In this document: in pieces, positions 1 to 11,895 of the stretch
How the letters are laid out: each line of letters starts with the position of its first letter
How positions within the stretch are numbered: position 1 is the first letter of the stretch
Assembly (NCBI GenBank): GCA_019454045.1
Contig: SKCR01010145.1
Coordinates: 62,001-126,000, forward strand
Source of the DNA: Zanthoxylum bungeanum
Lineage: Eukaryota > Streptophyta > Magnoliopsida > Sapindales > Rutaceae
Direction: 5' to 3'
Length of the DNA: 64,000 nt
Program-made: the position numbers and the translations under genes
The notes under the pieces: model-generated
The model's input: only the letters and a program-made list of their open reading frames with translations
Databases searched by the model: none
What the model was told of the DNA's origin: nothing

Positions 1-780
1 GTGTCTTCTTCCTAGTGTTTTTATGTGTGTTGTGTATGAGTTAGAGACTAGCTAGCTAGGGTTGAGAAGGTTGGTGAATGGTTCTTTTTATAGGCAAAGG
101 GTTAGGTTTGACAAGGAAAGGAATTTGATTTGGTTTGGTTAAGGGAAGTCAAGAGATTTGATTTGGTTTGGTTAAGGGAAGTCAAAGATTGAGGGGGGAC
201 AAATCTTGGCTAGATAGGGAAGGTTGGATATTTGATTGGCTTGGATTAGGAATACAATATTTTAAGTTTGGGAATAATCTTATTAGATTGGGAATATAAT
301 TGGTTGATTGATTTTAATTAGGCATGATTATATTTTGATTTAGTGTGTGATTTGTTTAATTTAGGCATGATTTTAGTTTAAGTTGGTAATTGTTTATTTT
401 TGTTTGGTATATGTTTTATTTAATCATTTAATTAATTTAATTATTATATTATTTAGTTAATGTTTTAATTAATATTTATTTATTTAAATTGGGATGTGTT
501 TTATGGGCTTTGGGGGGCTAATTGGGCTGGATGTGAGGCTAGCAGCAAAACCAGAATTACCGACACCGTTCGAACGCTTACTCGAACGCGGCACGAACGC
601 CCGCAATCCGTTTGACGTTCGAACGTAAACACGAACGTAGCACGAACGAAAACAGTGAACCTTGTTTATTCTGAATTTCCCCTTCCGATGTCCGTTTCCC
701 GTGACCTCCGTGACTTAAAAGGTAGTGCTCCAAAATGAGACTCATCATAGGGACTCATGTGTAAAAATGCAGTGCCTACA
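1..780 (-). mobile_element. LTR end fragment, same family as the 48099-56943 element
   Basis: This stretch matches the right-hand ~800 bp of the two long LTRs at 48099-50439 and 54606-56943, including the CGTTCGAACG-rich patch (567-650) and the terminus GTGCCTACA at 780. The left part lies outside the window. The sequence after 780 is CCGGCAATC, not the polypurine tract that follows 50439. So 780 is the outer right border of an element or of a solo LTR, not an inner LTR border. Strand follows the orientation of the complete relative. A few substitutions separate it from the other copies. Confidence 0.85.
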
Positions 781-3700
781 CCGGCAATCAAGTCAGGTTG
801 GTGCTAAGAAATTATCTGAGTTGTTATGAACATCTTCACCCCTCGGGTCGAGTGAAGTACATGAACCGACCCGACCCTCGACACATTTGAAATGGAAATC
901 CCTTCTACACCATTCTTTCTCTACTGGGATCCTGAAGCTCGAAATCACTATCAACAGAAATTTTCATATGTACATCAAGTTTCAACATGCCAATAAAAAT
1001 GATAAATCAATGTTCTATATTTTGTATTTCTTTCATCACTTCATTTTTTTTTTCACGTATACATATATTGTATGTGTACAAAGTGAGAGACTGAAATAAT
1101 GATATGCTGAATTGTTGATAATTTATATGTTTGATTGGTGATGTGAATATTAATTTTAAGGCAAAGCTTTTCAGAGAAAATACAATTAATCAGTGTGTAT
1201 GAAGAGAAGTCGAGGAGGAGGAGAGTGTCAGCAAGTCGTCACCACCACCATCATACAAGTACAAAAAAGAGAGGATTTATGCATAGACTCTATTCAACAT
1301 TATAAATGTATAGGTAAAACTACAATTAAGCTACCGTTTTATGCAACATTAGAAAATTCAGTATAAAATAAACTCATTTGAAACTAATTGAATTGAATGT
1401 TTCACATCTTCTGATCAATCTAGAGATCATTTCGATTCCATCAGTAATGAGGATTCAGAATATCACACATTGATCATCAATGAGAGATTCAACTCAACAG
1501 TTACGCTTACTTTTTCAACACTATATTTTGATTTTGCCTTTCAAAAAACATGTCGGCTCTATAATCGTATGGATATGATCCTCATATTTTTTTTTTAAAA
1601 AAAAAATTGTAATTGGATTATATAAGTGTAATGGTATATATTATCTATCTTAGTTGAACCAGATGTTTCTTGAGTAATAACAAAACCAATGGTAATTCAC
1701 AATCCATCAACTTTATTTTAAAAAATAAGTTAGTTTTAAATTAATCCGCGCATCGCGCCGGCTTCTAACTAATTTATCAGAATTTGTCACCGCTTATAAT
1801 TTAAGAAGTTATATAGAAGGAATTATTTTAACAATTCTCATACATACCTCATACATTGTGCTACTTAAGCATCGATTAATCACAAATCGCTATTTGAGCG
1901 ATTTGAATCGGTCGATTTTGACCGTTTTAAACCGACACTGATATTCATGTGATTTTGATCGATTAATCGACCATTTTTTTATTTCCTAAAATTTGCATAA
2001 TTTCATTTGTAATATATTTTTATTTTTCAATATTAATTGAAGTTTTATTTGGTGATCTTGTTTGGAAAAAAAAAAGGAATGATTTCCTTAAAAGGGATGA
2101 ACAAAATGAGAATATACTTCGATTTAAATGAATTACTATTGTGATCATAACTTAAGTATCATTAATTTATTATATTTTCTTAAATAAGGATAAATATTTC
2201 TATTTTTAAAAAAATTATTCATATTCATATTGATTTAATTAAATATTATTAAATTGTTTGACATTTTTTTCTTTATAATGAATTATTTTTACTAATTTTT
2301 GGAGGACTTTTATAGACTAGTTTTGATTTTATTTTATACTATGTGAAATGTTAACTTTACATTTCTCGATTAATTCCTAATTAATCCTAGATTATTTCTA
2401 AAAATTTGCCTCGCTCATGTAGACCGATTTCCTATTAAGCTTTCCAGCTCTTACCTAATATAAAAATTAGAAATATATTTTAAATTAATTTCACCAACAA
2501 TTGGATCAAAAAAAGAAGAGATGATGTTTAATTAATGAATCGGTGGCCTAGATTTGCATGTAGAACATATTTTTTTCATTCTAAATATAGAGAACTAATC
2601 AAGAGCCCGTGCGATGCGCGTATTAATTTGATTAAATTAGGTTTAATTAAAATTTTATATTCCTTCACTCAAATGTTAGAATATGCAATGTTTCCATTAT
2701 TATATAATTTCTAGATCGCAGTGGACCCGTGCTAAGATCATTTATTTATAACATATGGTATACAAAGTTAACATATCTTAATGAATAGAAAATATGATTT
2801 ATGACTTCACAAACAATTGATGGTAATTTTAAAACTCGTTCAATCTTTGTCTAGAGTTTGACATTTATATAATACATAATATAAGTGAGGATTGATACAA
2901 GTAACATTTATAGAGATAGAGAAAAACTTGTTGGAACTATATCAAATTTTCTTAGACGTGATTGTAACGGTGGAGGTACAGGACGAGCAACATCATATGA
3001 TGAATGCCTCACATTATTCTAAAGATCGCGGAGGTCTATGAGAGAAGCTTGTTATACTTATATTATTGATCATTTGGTTGTTTATGTTATTCTTGCAATA
3101 TTTATAGTTGGTGATCAATATGATGTTCAAATGAACTTAAGAATACACCAACATGATAAATTTAAAAATTAATTAGAGAAATTATTAATTAATAATAATA
3201 ATAATAAATAATAATGATAAATTTAAAAATTAATTAGATAAATTAATAAATTATTAAGTTATCATTTCCCTTAAATTAAGGGAAAAGCTATATTAAGTTT
3301 GGTTTTATAATAGTTCGTACGCCAGTATTATAGAGATGTCCCTTTATCTCCCTCCTTTTTTGTTCTAGTTACTAGCAGTCCTGGCCTAGTAGCTTCCTCT
3401 ACAAGCAGCAGCAAAAAGGTCAAAAACCAAATCAAAGCTTGAACGGAACGGGTAATTTTGTAATAAAAAGAACGCTTGGTGGACCCCACAACGATGCTTT
3501 TGCTGGAAATAATTTTCGCGTGCTTTCCTGTCATTTCCGAAACGATTTTTCGTACGTGTCATCTGCCCTACAGCAACCTTACAGTACGACACGTGGACCC
3601 ATACATAAAACGTTCTTGTTCTGTTAAACGTCGCTTTCACTGCACCAAGTCGGCGGCTGCAGCGCGTCACTGTCGGCCTCCGCAGCTGCTCTCCTCCGCA

Positions 3701-4626
3701 GGTTTGCTGTCGGCGGCTCCTTTCAAAACAATTTTTCGCTGTTACCGAAGAAAGCCAAAACCAGAGCGAGCCTTTTTATCCGAATGTTGTTAAAGTTCGA
3801 TTAGTTTTCAGAAACGGCCAAGTGATCGTAGCCGTTGATGTTTCTAAAAGGTGTCCGATATTTATTATTTTGATTTGAGAGTTAGTTTTAACTTTTAAGT
3901 AGTATTTCTGGTACTCTGATATTTGGTTCTGGCTTCGACAGTTGTGTTATTTTCATGCGAATTGTGAAGCTGTACGGTCTACTGTTAAAAGTCAGTTATG
4001 CCCTTGTAGATTCTTTTGAAAACGTTTTGGCGTTTTGCCCACTTTACAGTGACATTTATTAATTATCATCATAAGACTATATTAAGTGCTTGATAGTTTA
4101 ATAATTAAACGACTTGTGCTTCCTTATTAGAAAGACATTTAATACATTTTTTACATTATTTTGAGGTTATTGAGAAGCTAAGCTAGAAAAAGACATGGTC
4201 CATGGTTATTATTAGTCACTTATTGATCACATGTCACATTATTGGTCAATTTCAATTGAAATCACACAAACATAGACCCAGGACAAAATCACTTAGGCCC
4301 TCCCCTTCAATTATCTTAAATTGTTCTTACTGTCAATTAGCCAAAGGTCCATTATATTCCTTTAGCCTCAGCACCTATAGTCCTAGCAAGGCTACTTTAG
4401 TAATTTCCCAAACAGAAGCAAACAAAATCCATAACAATGGCAGCCGCAGCAGAGCGAAAGCAAACAAATCCATGACCCAACAACTTCCCACTTTCCAGTC
4501 TCAGTCTTCGCCTTCCTGTTTCACAATATTTGTTACCTTTCACTCTCTTACACATAAAGAAACCCTCTTTGTTTCCCGACTCAAGCCTACAAAAAAAGCC
4601 TCTCCATTCTCAGTTCTCACACCAAA
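781..4626. other. Intergenic spacer with transposon debris
   Basis: I see no gene here. It is AT-rich with scattered homopolymers and a short duplicated AT motif at about 3153-3250. Helitron-like hairpins lie near 1746-1772 and 2594-2620. A GC-richer island at about 3400-3790 holds ACGTGTC (3554-3560) and the G-box CACGTG (3590-3595), motifs common in plant promoters. The short frames over that island run on both strands without a recognisable domain. Confidence 0.5.
1746..1773 (+). mobile_element. Possible Helitron 3' terminus
   Basis: A GC-rich short palindrome around CGCGCATCGCGC (1748-1758) is followed by about 10 nt and then CTAA (1769-1772) before T. This is the hairpin-plus-CTRR arrangement of Helitron 3' ends, which insert between A and T. 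A similar but weaker arrangement sits inverted at 2594-2620. The 5' TC terminus was not located, so the element's extent is unknown. Confidence 0.35.
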
Positions 4627-6048
4627 ATGGCATTTTCATCTTCATCTTCCTCAATGCTTACTCTCATCATCTTCACAACCTTACTGTCTTTTTTCGTCAT
4701 TTCAAACCAACAACCGGTCCTCAACTCGCTCGAGCAAGACTCCGTCTATCAAGTCCTTGACTCAGTCAATCCAACCATCCCCTGGCGTTCACTCTTCCCC
4801 GACGACCTCTGCTCCTCTCCCCCACACGGCGTCGTCTGCGACTACTTCACTTACTCCAACAACGACACCGTTTCATCTCAAACAGAAACAGTTCACATCA
4901 CTGAACTGAGTTTCGGTTTTGTCTCTGATTACTCTCCGAACCCACCTTGTTACCCAAACGCTACTCTGAACCCACTTATCTTCACTTCCTTTAAGTACTT
5001 ACGCAAGCTCTTCTTTTACAAATGCTTCACCGAGAAACAAGTTCCGGTGCCTGATAACATTCCGCCGAGTTTCGGGTCAAGTCTTGAGGAACTTGTGTTT
5101 ATAGAGAACCCATCTTTCGTTGGCTCTCTCGGTGGCATTATCGGTAATTTTACCAATCTGAGGAGGTTAGTTTTGACAGGCAATGGCGTTTATGGTGGTA
5201 TCCCGTATAAAGTTGGCGACCTGGTTGCTCTTGAAGAGATTACACTCTCCAGGAACAAACTAAGTGGCGGGGTTTTGTTCACTTTCGCTAATTTGAAGAA
5301 ACTGAGGATTCTTGATTTAAGTCAAAACTATTTTGACGGAAATGTCCCTGAAGAAATGGGTAATCTCACTAGCTTGTTAAAGCTTGATTTGAGTTACAAT
5401 GTCTTTTCCGGTAAAATCCCTGAGAGTTTTGGTCACTTGAAGAGCCTGGAGTTTTTGGATTTAAGTTTCAACCGTTTTGGTAACTTTGGTGTGCCAAAGA
5501 TCTTAGCTGAGATGGGCAAATTGAGAGAGGTGTATTTGAGTGGGAATTTGTTAAGAGGGCAGATTCCAGAAATTTGGGAAAATCTCGGGGGTATTGTGGG
5601 AATTGGATTATCTGGGGTAGGACTTGATGGGGAAATTCCAGCTTCTATGGGGATTCACTTGAAGAAATTGTCCTACTTGGGGCTTGATAACAATAAGCTT
5701 CAAGGAAATGTGCCTGAGGAATTTGGGGTTTTAGAATTTGTGGGTGAAATCAATTTGGAGAACAACAATCTAAGTGGCAGGGTCCCATTTTCTGCTAAGT
5801 TTAGCACAAAAATCGGAGAGAAATTGAAGTTGAAAGGGAACCCAGAATTGTGTGTTGATGAAAAATTCAGCATGGGCAAGAGTGTAAGTCACAGTTTGGG
5901 ACAACTGAAGCTGTGTAAAGAACAAGATAATCCCAATGCTGCTCAGTTCAATGCAGCTGTTGCCTCTCCTTCCGGGATGCTGGTTTCTTCTCATATGCTA
6001 CCGTTTCTTGGCTTTCTTTGCTTGATGATTATTATTGCTAAAGATTAG
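4627..6048 (+). CDS. LRR receptor-like protein, RLP29/PII-2 type
   Basis: Single-exon gene of 473 residues. Residues 1-27 are a signal peptide with a hydrophobic core (LTLIIFTTLLSFFVI), which supports this start. An N-terminal cap with WRSLFPDDLC and a paired Cys (C62, C71) is typical of plant extracellular LRR proteins. About ten LRRs follow between residues ~150 and 400, with the plant-specific form LxxLxLSxNxFxGxIPxxxGxL. Two Cys (LCVDEK, KLCKEQ) close the array, and a hydrophobic tail (~450-470) suggests a membrane anchor or GPI signal. No kinase is present. Length and cap match Arabidopsis RLP29 (At2g42800) and the Piriformospora indica-insensitive 2 group. Such proteins sit at the cell surface and are thought to act as co-receptors or decoys; the ligand is unknown. 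No frame damage is seen. The exact orthologue among the RLP29/PII-2/TMM-like proteins is an inference. Confidence 0.9.
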   Translation: MAFSSSSSSMLTLIIFTTLLSFFVISNQQPVLNSLEQDSVYQVLDSVNPTIPWRSLFPDDLCSSPPHGVVCDYFTYSNNDTVSSQTETVHITELSFGFVSDYSPNPPCYPNATLNPLIFTSFKYLRKLFFYKCFTEKQVPVPDNIPPSFGSSLEELVFIENPSFVGSLGGIIGNFTNLRRLVLTGNGVYGGIPYKVGDLVALEEITLSRNKLSGGVLFTFANLKKLRILDLSQNYFDGNVPEEMGNLTSLLKLDLSYNVFSGKIPESFGHLKSLEFLDLSFNRFGNFGVPKILAEMGKLREVYLSGNLLRGQIPEIWENLGGIVGIGLSGVGLDGEIPASMGIHLKKLSYLGLDNNKLQGNVPEEFGVLEFVGEINLENNNLSGRVPFSAKFSTKIGEKLKLKGNPELCVDEKFSMGKSVSHSLGQLKLCKEQDNPNAAQFNAAVASPSGMLVSSHMLPFLGFLCLMIIIAKD

Positions 6049-6401
6049 GCTAAAACAGAGATTTAAGTAAACAGGTTATACTGAATCTAACTTTGATTGA
6101 TAGCAAGGTTTTTGAGTTCATATGTTTTGCTTATTATTGTATATGAAGTTTAATTAATCTGAAGATTTTTGAGTTCAAGATGGTGTCATTATTTTCTGCA
6201 CATTCTAGTTTGCGTGTGATCGAGGCAAAGCATTAATAATCAGACAAAAATGCATTTACATTTGACAGAAAACAATAAAATGATTAATTCAAAGTCTCAG
6301 TAGTTAGTGTGAGTTAAAAATGAACTTTTTGTTCGGTCTCAACTCTCAACTAAGCAAAAGATTCTAGCTACCAATGCAACAGTTAAAAATGCACTAATTT
6401 C

Positions 6402-7389
6402 TCAAGAAACCCCTGTATGTTCTTTCCCTTGACCTTCGTCGAAGCTTTTGGATAAGGACCCACATTCAGAACCTGCATCCGACTTCGATGAATGTCCTCT
6501 CCTTGATGTTCTAGATGATCTTGAGGATCCCTCCGATGAGTCCTGGGATTTCTTACGCCTGGATTTCTTGGGTACCTCACTCCCACCACCACCACCACCA
6601 CCCCCTTTGCTTGCATTTTTTGATTTGGTAGATTCAGATAAGTCTTTCTTTGATTGTTTCGACCTTCTTGTTCTACTTTTTTCTGATCTTTCCCTAGTCG
6701 GTTCCTCTGTTGAGGAACCTTTCGATGCATGGCGTCTTGTTGATTTTGGTAGTTCCGGGTCTCTGCCACTTCTCTTGCTGCTTGAATCTATTACACAATT
6801 TTGTGCAGAATATAATAGCTTATAATATATATTGCATTAAGGTGCCATGGTTTTTTCTGAAAGCCGTTTGAGAAACCAAACATCATACCTTCAGATTTGA
6901 TTGAGGCATCATCCTTGATATTTCCTCCCCCAAGCTCTGATGCTTTAAACTCATTCATCTACACAAGTTATTACAACATGGTCACTGTGAGACTTGTGAT
7001 CAAACACCGATGTTTGTACCAGGCTCTCGCTATAAATAGGGTTTGAGAGATGTTCTGATGTATAAATATTTTAACAATTGACCATCGTTGTAAGCATGAT
7101 TCTTAAATTAAGAAAATTTAAAACATACCCAACTTGGGGAATTTACAGAAGGACCATCCCATCCAATGTGGGCTACGTGCTTTACATCTGTGGGTAAACC
7201 AATCTGCATTTCTGGCTCTTTTTCATTTTCTACAACAACAATGAAAATTAATCTCTCAGGAATCTGAACAAAAACTAATAATTTAAATTCTTTTATTAAG
7301 GGGGAAAAAACACTATAAAAAAAATTAAAAAATAAAAACTTACCAAACATATTAGAAATGTATCTTAGGCCTTTTAGAAGACTCTTCAT
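6402..7389 (-). CDS. CRIB-domain ROP GTPase effector, RIC10/RIC11-like
   Basis: Four exons rebuilt by eye: 7389-7344, 7229-7129, 6958-6889 and 6787-6402. All have GT..AG introns and consistent phases, giving 200 residues. The N-terminus [19 protein letters not shown] is typical of the RIC10/11 group. Exon 2 carries the CRIB motif [20 protein letters not shown], which binds GTP-loaded ROP/RAC; the invariant ISxPxxxxHxxHxG core appears as [14 protein letters not shown]. The rest is Ser/Arg/Lys-rich and low in complexity with a seven-Gly run. RIC proteins link ROP signalling to actin, microtubules and polarity. The opposite strand is also open across exon 4, but only the minus strand is spliced and conserved. 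An in-frame codon at 7464 could extend the N-terminus but would not match the family. Confidence 0.85.
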
Positions 7390-8079
7390 CTTACTGTCAA
7401 ATGTATTTTCTTTATGACGGAAAAAAAAAACTATATCCTCGAGTAGCTTTAGTTGGAGATTCAATTAAAAGAATATGCTTTCTGAAACAAAGAAAACAAA
7501 AAATCAAAAAATTAATGGCATTGAAACTGTTGTATTAAACCCAAAGTTGGTTTGAAAAATATTGCACCTCTGAAAGAAAGACTTGCTGCTGCCATGCAAG
7601 CCAATATTTCAGAAACTCATGCATCCTAGGTAGGAATTTATATTGTGTTATTAATATTTATTCATTTGTCTTCCCATTGAATAAATTCCAATTCCTAAGA
7701 GTGTAATTAGAAAGGAAAAAAAAAAAAAAATGGATAAAAAACATGCAACTGTTTTTGACAAATGTGTCATGTGGGTGGTGATGAGGAAAGGGATGAACAA
7801 GCCTGGTTAAAGCAAAACTGTCGTAATTCAATGGCCATGAAACCAAAACCAAACGCTCCATCGAAATTTTAGGTGTTATTTTGAAATGATGAGTGATATT
7901 CTCTGATTGGATGCTATATTTAGGGGATTTTTAACAGGTCTTTGTATTGTTACTCTGATTATAGACTGTTGATCTTTTTTATTTCCCACCCGAATAATAA
8001 GAGTGCAATTCTGGGCCAAATGGATCTAATCTAAGTGGTTGAATTTGGGTTTATATTAGGCACATGTGCTACCAACAAC
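7390..8079. other. Spacer between RIC gene and hAT-like sequence
   Basis: Probable promoter and 5' leader of the RIC-like gene on the minus strand, then AT-rich spacer with a 15-nt A run near 7715-7730. No gene or repeat recognised. Confidence 0.4.
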
Positions 8080-9070
8080 TAGGGATGGCAATTTTACCCG
8101 CAAATCCGCAAAAATCCGCCCGCAATGGGTAGGATTTTGTAAATATATTAGTGGGTGCGGTGCGGGTTTGATAATTTAAAGCAGAACCCGTTGCGGGTGC
8201 GGTGCGGGTTTGGTAATTAAGAAAAAAATGCGGGTATCCGCATACCCGTAATATTATTTTTTATTAATTAATATTTTTGAGACAATATAAAAAAACATTC
8301 ATATAAAAACAACTAACAAAACATAAACCTAAAACACTAATCTACAGTTCCACACTCCCACTCAGCCGCAGCCCGCAACCTGCCCAACTGAAGATTTTTT
8401 GCATGACTATTATTGTTTTTTTTTTAATCACACTTGTTAATAAAATTATAATACAAAAATTTGGATTAAGTTCACATGATCAGAAACGGGAGATGACCAA
8501 AATAAGCTAGTGTTTGCTGTAACTTCAGTAGCTTTCCTACTTCTTCATTACATTTACACCACTTGAGCCTTGTAAGCATTACTTTTATTACACTTAACAT
8601 AAAAAATACGATCAAAGGTTGGTGATTACTTTTTAGTTTATTTTCGATTGAGTTGGCTAACTTAGATCATTATAATTATGAAGGGAATAACTCGTTTTAA
8701 TTATGTTTATATGAAAAAATAAACATATGCTACTTTTTAGTTTATTTTCTATGTACTGTATATACATACATTGCATGTTGTATATGTCAAATGAAAAACA
8801 AATGTGAAAACTACAGCTAGCAATTAAAAATAAATTATTTAATTAAAAAATTATATTATTAAGAACACAAAGTAATTCAATATTTTAAAAACCCGTAAGA
8901 AATCCGTTGGGTACCAATGCGGGTTTGGTAATTTATTTTTATATGTGGTGCGGGTTTGGTAATGAAAATTAAAACCCGCAACGGGTATGGTTCGGATTTG
9001 ATAATTTATTTACATATGCGGGTGCAGGTTTGGTAATGGAAAATCTGCACCATACCCTACCCACTGATAT
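8080..9070. mobile_element. hAT-like non-autonomous element remnant
   Basis: It opens with TAGGGATGGCAAT, the terminus of a widespread plant Ac-like MITE group. Both ends are filled with subterminal repeats of the form GCGGGTTTGGTAAT, on one strand or the other. The expected mirror terminus is not intact: near 9045-9075 the repeats give way to CCCTACCCACTGATATG. No transposase fragment is seen. Its right part (from 8703) belongs to the duplicated block described separately. Confidence 0.5.
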
Positions 9071-9610
9071 GTTGGCAACAACCGATTGGCTTTCATCATT
9101 TTCCTCTTTTGTTTATTTAAATGAAAAGAAGTGAAACTTCTTTCAGATTCCCTGCATCTTAATTTATTGAGTCTTTCAAACAAGTTATCGATATATTATT
9201 AAGTTGAAAAATAGTCAAAAGATGCTTCATCCTCAAGTGGGGGCATTCCAAACGTTAGTTCTAACGGCATTTTTAGAAGATATTTTTTAATAATATTCTA
9301 CTGACATTTTTTTATTCAAGCAGTTATACATTTTGAAGAGAAATTAGAATGTACAACTGTTTGAAGTAAAAATGTCATTAGAATGTCACAAAAAATTATC
9401 CCCTTAAAATTATTGAAGTTTTAATCTTTACTAGTATTTTCAGTATTGGACCAGTAAAAGTTCAATGAATTGGTTTGATTGGTTGTACCATTTCGAAAAA
9501 CGACAAAACCGACTAATATCATAAATAATTTTATTTAATTAAAAAATTATAAAAAATATTAATTTTTAATTTTTGATATTTGATTTTAAGTATTAAAAAA
9601 AATTAAACCG
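8703..9610 (+). repeat. Tandem duplication, copy A (~0.9 kb)
   Basis: Bases 8749-9610 match 11907-12768 over 862 bp with about seven differences. The preceding 8703-8734 matches 9628-9659. The duplicated unit was therefore ~0.9 kb, and copy B was later split by a retroelement. Content: hAT-like subterminal repeats, AT-rich filler and a short ACCGGATTGGATCGG-type motif. Confidence 0.9.
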
Positions 9611-9674
9611 GATTGGATCGGTTTAATGTTTATATGAAAAAATAAACATATGCTACTGAGTATTTCATACATTA

Positions 9675-9911
9675 TGTTGACGGCGGATTTTGTTCTCAGG
9701 GGCAATAAGGGTTTCTTACTCCCGAGACAATCCTCCTCCAACTGTGAATTTGTTTTGTTTATGGGAAACCAAAAGCAAATTTGGCAAAAGATAAGTAAAT
9801 TCACCAATCAACAAAGAGATTTTACGTGGTTCGGGGGATCAGATCCAACCTACATCCACGGGCACAGAACGGACGATGTTTTATTACCGAAATATACTTT
9901 TTCTGGTCATC
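9675..9911 (-). repeat. Truncated 3' LTR of the gag-only element
   Basis: Starts TGTTGACGGCGG after the CATTA duplication and aligns with 11193-~11425 until the word TCTGGTC, where homology stops and gag begins. The short word TGGTCAT is compatible with microhomology at the deletion joint. Confidence 0.85.
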
Positions 9912-11146
9912 CCAAGGTACCGGCTTGAATTCCCTTCGCCTCGGGGGTGGTTTTTTGAACTCCCTGTCTGGCCTGCGAGGAGCTTCTGCCCTCATCGTCC
10001 TCTCTTTGATAGATGTCCCCCTCCGGGTAATTCTCTCCTCATCTTCCAACAAAACAAACTTCCGGGCTGTTTCCAGAGCGGTGGCATAATCTGGTGTACC
10101 TTGGATCCTCAGGTGAGTCCATAGCTTTCCGATCTTTAAGGCTCCTTTCAAACTCTCCAAGGCCTCGAGCGACTCATATCCTCCGACCTCGAGCACCATG
10201 CTATGGTACCGCTCAATGAAAGTCTTCAGGGGTTCATCATCCCCCTGTTTCATGAGCCTCAATTCCCCAATCGTCTTCTTTGGGACGCAGACCCCCTTGA
10301 AGTGCCGAACAAATGACTTCATAAGTTGTGCGAAGCTTCCGATGCTCCATGGGGCTAGACTTCTGAACCACAGAATGGCAGATCCCCCCAAGGTTAAGGG
10401 GAATACTTTGCAAACGACATCATCTACTACTTCTTGGACCTCCATCAACATAAAAAAACTCTCAATGTGGGATTTTAGATAAGTGTGGCCTTTGTAGGGC
10501 GTCATGGACGGCATGTTGAATCGTCTTGGGAACTTTACCGACCTTATTTCTTCTGTGAAGGGAGATTCAACCTCGCCGTCCCGAGCATCTCCCGTTTCCG
10601 TTTTGAGGTTCGCTCCCCATTTGGCCATTTCTTTTCTTAACCAGGATTTTATACTGTCATATGTGTTACCGTGCCGCCTCATGCGGCCTTCTTTGCGTTC
10701 GTCGCCCTAGGTGCAGCGTTTCTCATGGCTTGAGATTTCCCGTCCAGTTTCACCATCCTTCCTATCTCCCCTTCTGGTGTCGCGGGGGCCCTCATAGGAA
10801 GAATCTGGCGACTGTACCCCCTCTTCTTCTTCCCACGTATCCTCCGTTTATAAATCTTTTTCTACCACTACGCACCTCATCCCGTAGGGACCCTTCTTCC
10901 TCGGTTCATCGTCATTACCCACATCTGCGACCTTTTTCCTTCCGCTATTTCACCTCTCCTCCGACTGGCTCCGGCTTCAAGCCTCTCATTATTCGTTTCT
11001 TTCATCCTCTCCAATCTGTTCATCATGGATTTCAACATGATTTGATTTTCTTTTTTATCTTTCCTCATATTTTCCTCTATTTTCTCCATCCATTCTGCTG
11101 TTGAACTCTTTGATGACTGGTGATTTCCACCTTCTGCCATCGTCTT
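9912..11146 (-). pseudogene. Retrotransposon gag, frame-broken
   Basis: The minus-strand frame ending at 9822 contains a Retrotrans_gag-type domain (codons from ~10682 down). It shows FPRRFNMPSMTPYKG, then LGGSAILWFRSLAPWSIGSF, then FVRHFKG, then ETARKFVLLEDEE. These match the W..L....I.SF..L...F pattern of Ty3 gag. An N-terminal part, starting at a Met near 11142 and rich in Glu/Lys coiled-coil residues (MEKIEENMRKDKKENQ), lies in another frame at 11142-10877, so at least one frameshift or deletion separates them. The C-terminal frame runs through the joint into LTR sequence. No zinc knuckle or pol is present. Confidence 0.85.
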
Positions 11147-11192
11147 AATACGCGAGCTGTTTTTTGTTGGATTCCCCACAGACGGCTCCAAC

Positions 11193-11895
11193 TGTTGACG
11201 ACAGATTTTGGTCTCAGGGGCAATAAGGGTTTCTTACTCCCGAGACAATCCTCCTCAAACTGTGAATTTGTTTTGTTTATGGGAAACCAAAAGAAAATTT
11301 GGCAAAAGATAAGTAAATTCACCAATCAACAAAGAGATTTTATGTGGTTTGGCGGATCAGATCCAACCTACATCCACGGGCACAGAACGAACGATGTTTT
11401 ATTACCGAAATATGTTTTTTCTGGTCTGTCTTGTGTTTACAAGCCTAATCACAATTCTGCCTTTTACGTATGCTTTCCCCCCTTATTTATACTAGTAAAG
11501 AAATCAGTTTTCTTTTCCCATAAGGATTCATAGTTGAAACTAAATTCACTTCATTTATCATATTAGGATACTAACTTATCAATTTTTCCCCATGAAAGTA
11601 TGATAACTTATCTTCTTATCCGTAAAAATATGATGTCCTATCTTCTGGATATTATCTCGCAATATTCTCGGTTTTCATGTGGTCGGTCACAATGGTCTTT
11701 TGAACTGAGAATGCTGCTATCGACCTGATAATGCCCGGTCATCCGATCTTAAGTGGTCGGTTTACCGATTGTAAAGTGCTCGACCCCTCACTCATGTGGT
11801 CGGGTCGGTATCAATGATCCTGACCAAGAAGAGAATTACCTTGTTACCCATGTCGTACTGCTTAAATATCATATGACCTAAAAATACCATCAACA
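11193..11895 (-). repeat. 5' LTR of the gag-only element
   Basis: 703 bp with TG..CA ends (TGTTGACGAC at 11193, ACCATCAACA ending at 11895). Directly followed by the CATTA target duplication. Confidence 0.9.

Larger units (their letters stand above)
9675..11895 (-). mobile_element. Decayed Ty3/gypsy-type LTR element, gag only
   Basis: Flanked by the 5-bp direct repeat CATTA (9670-9674, 11896-11900). Its coding strand is minus: the 5' LTR is 11193-11895 and the 3' LTR survives only as 9675-~9911. A primer-site-like stretch, GGAGCCGTCTGTGGGGAA on the minus strand, abuts the 5' LTR at 11193. Most of the 3' LTR, all of pol and the polypurine tract are missing; LTR sequence is joined directly to gag at ~9911. 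The LTR overlap differs at about 12 of 237 positions. Confidence 0.85.

Noticed and set aside
3386..3793. Overlapping frames of 62-105 codons on both strands
   Set aside because: Low stop density follows from local GC content; no motif in any frame.
6448..6825. Plus-strand gene rich in Asp/Leu/Pro
   Set aside because: It is the antisense of exon 4 of the RIC-like gene; only the minus strand has conserved motifs and matching splice sites.
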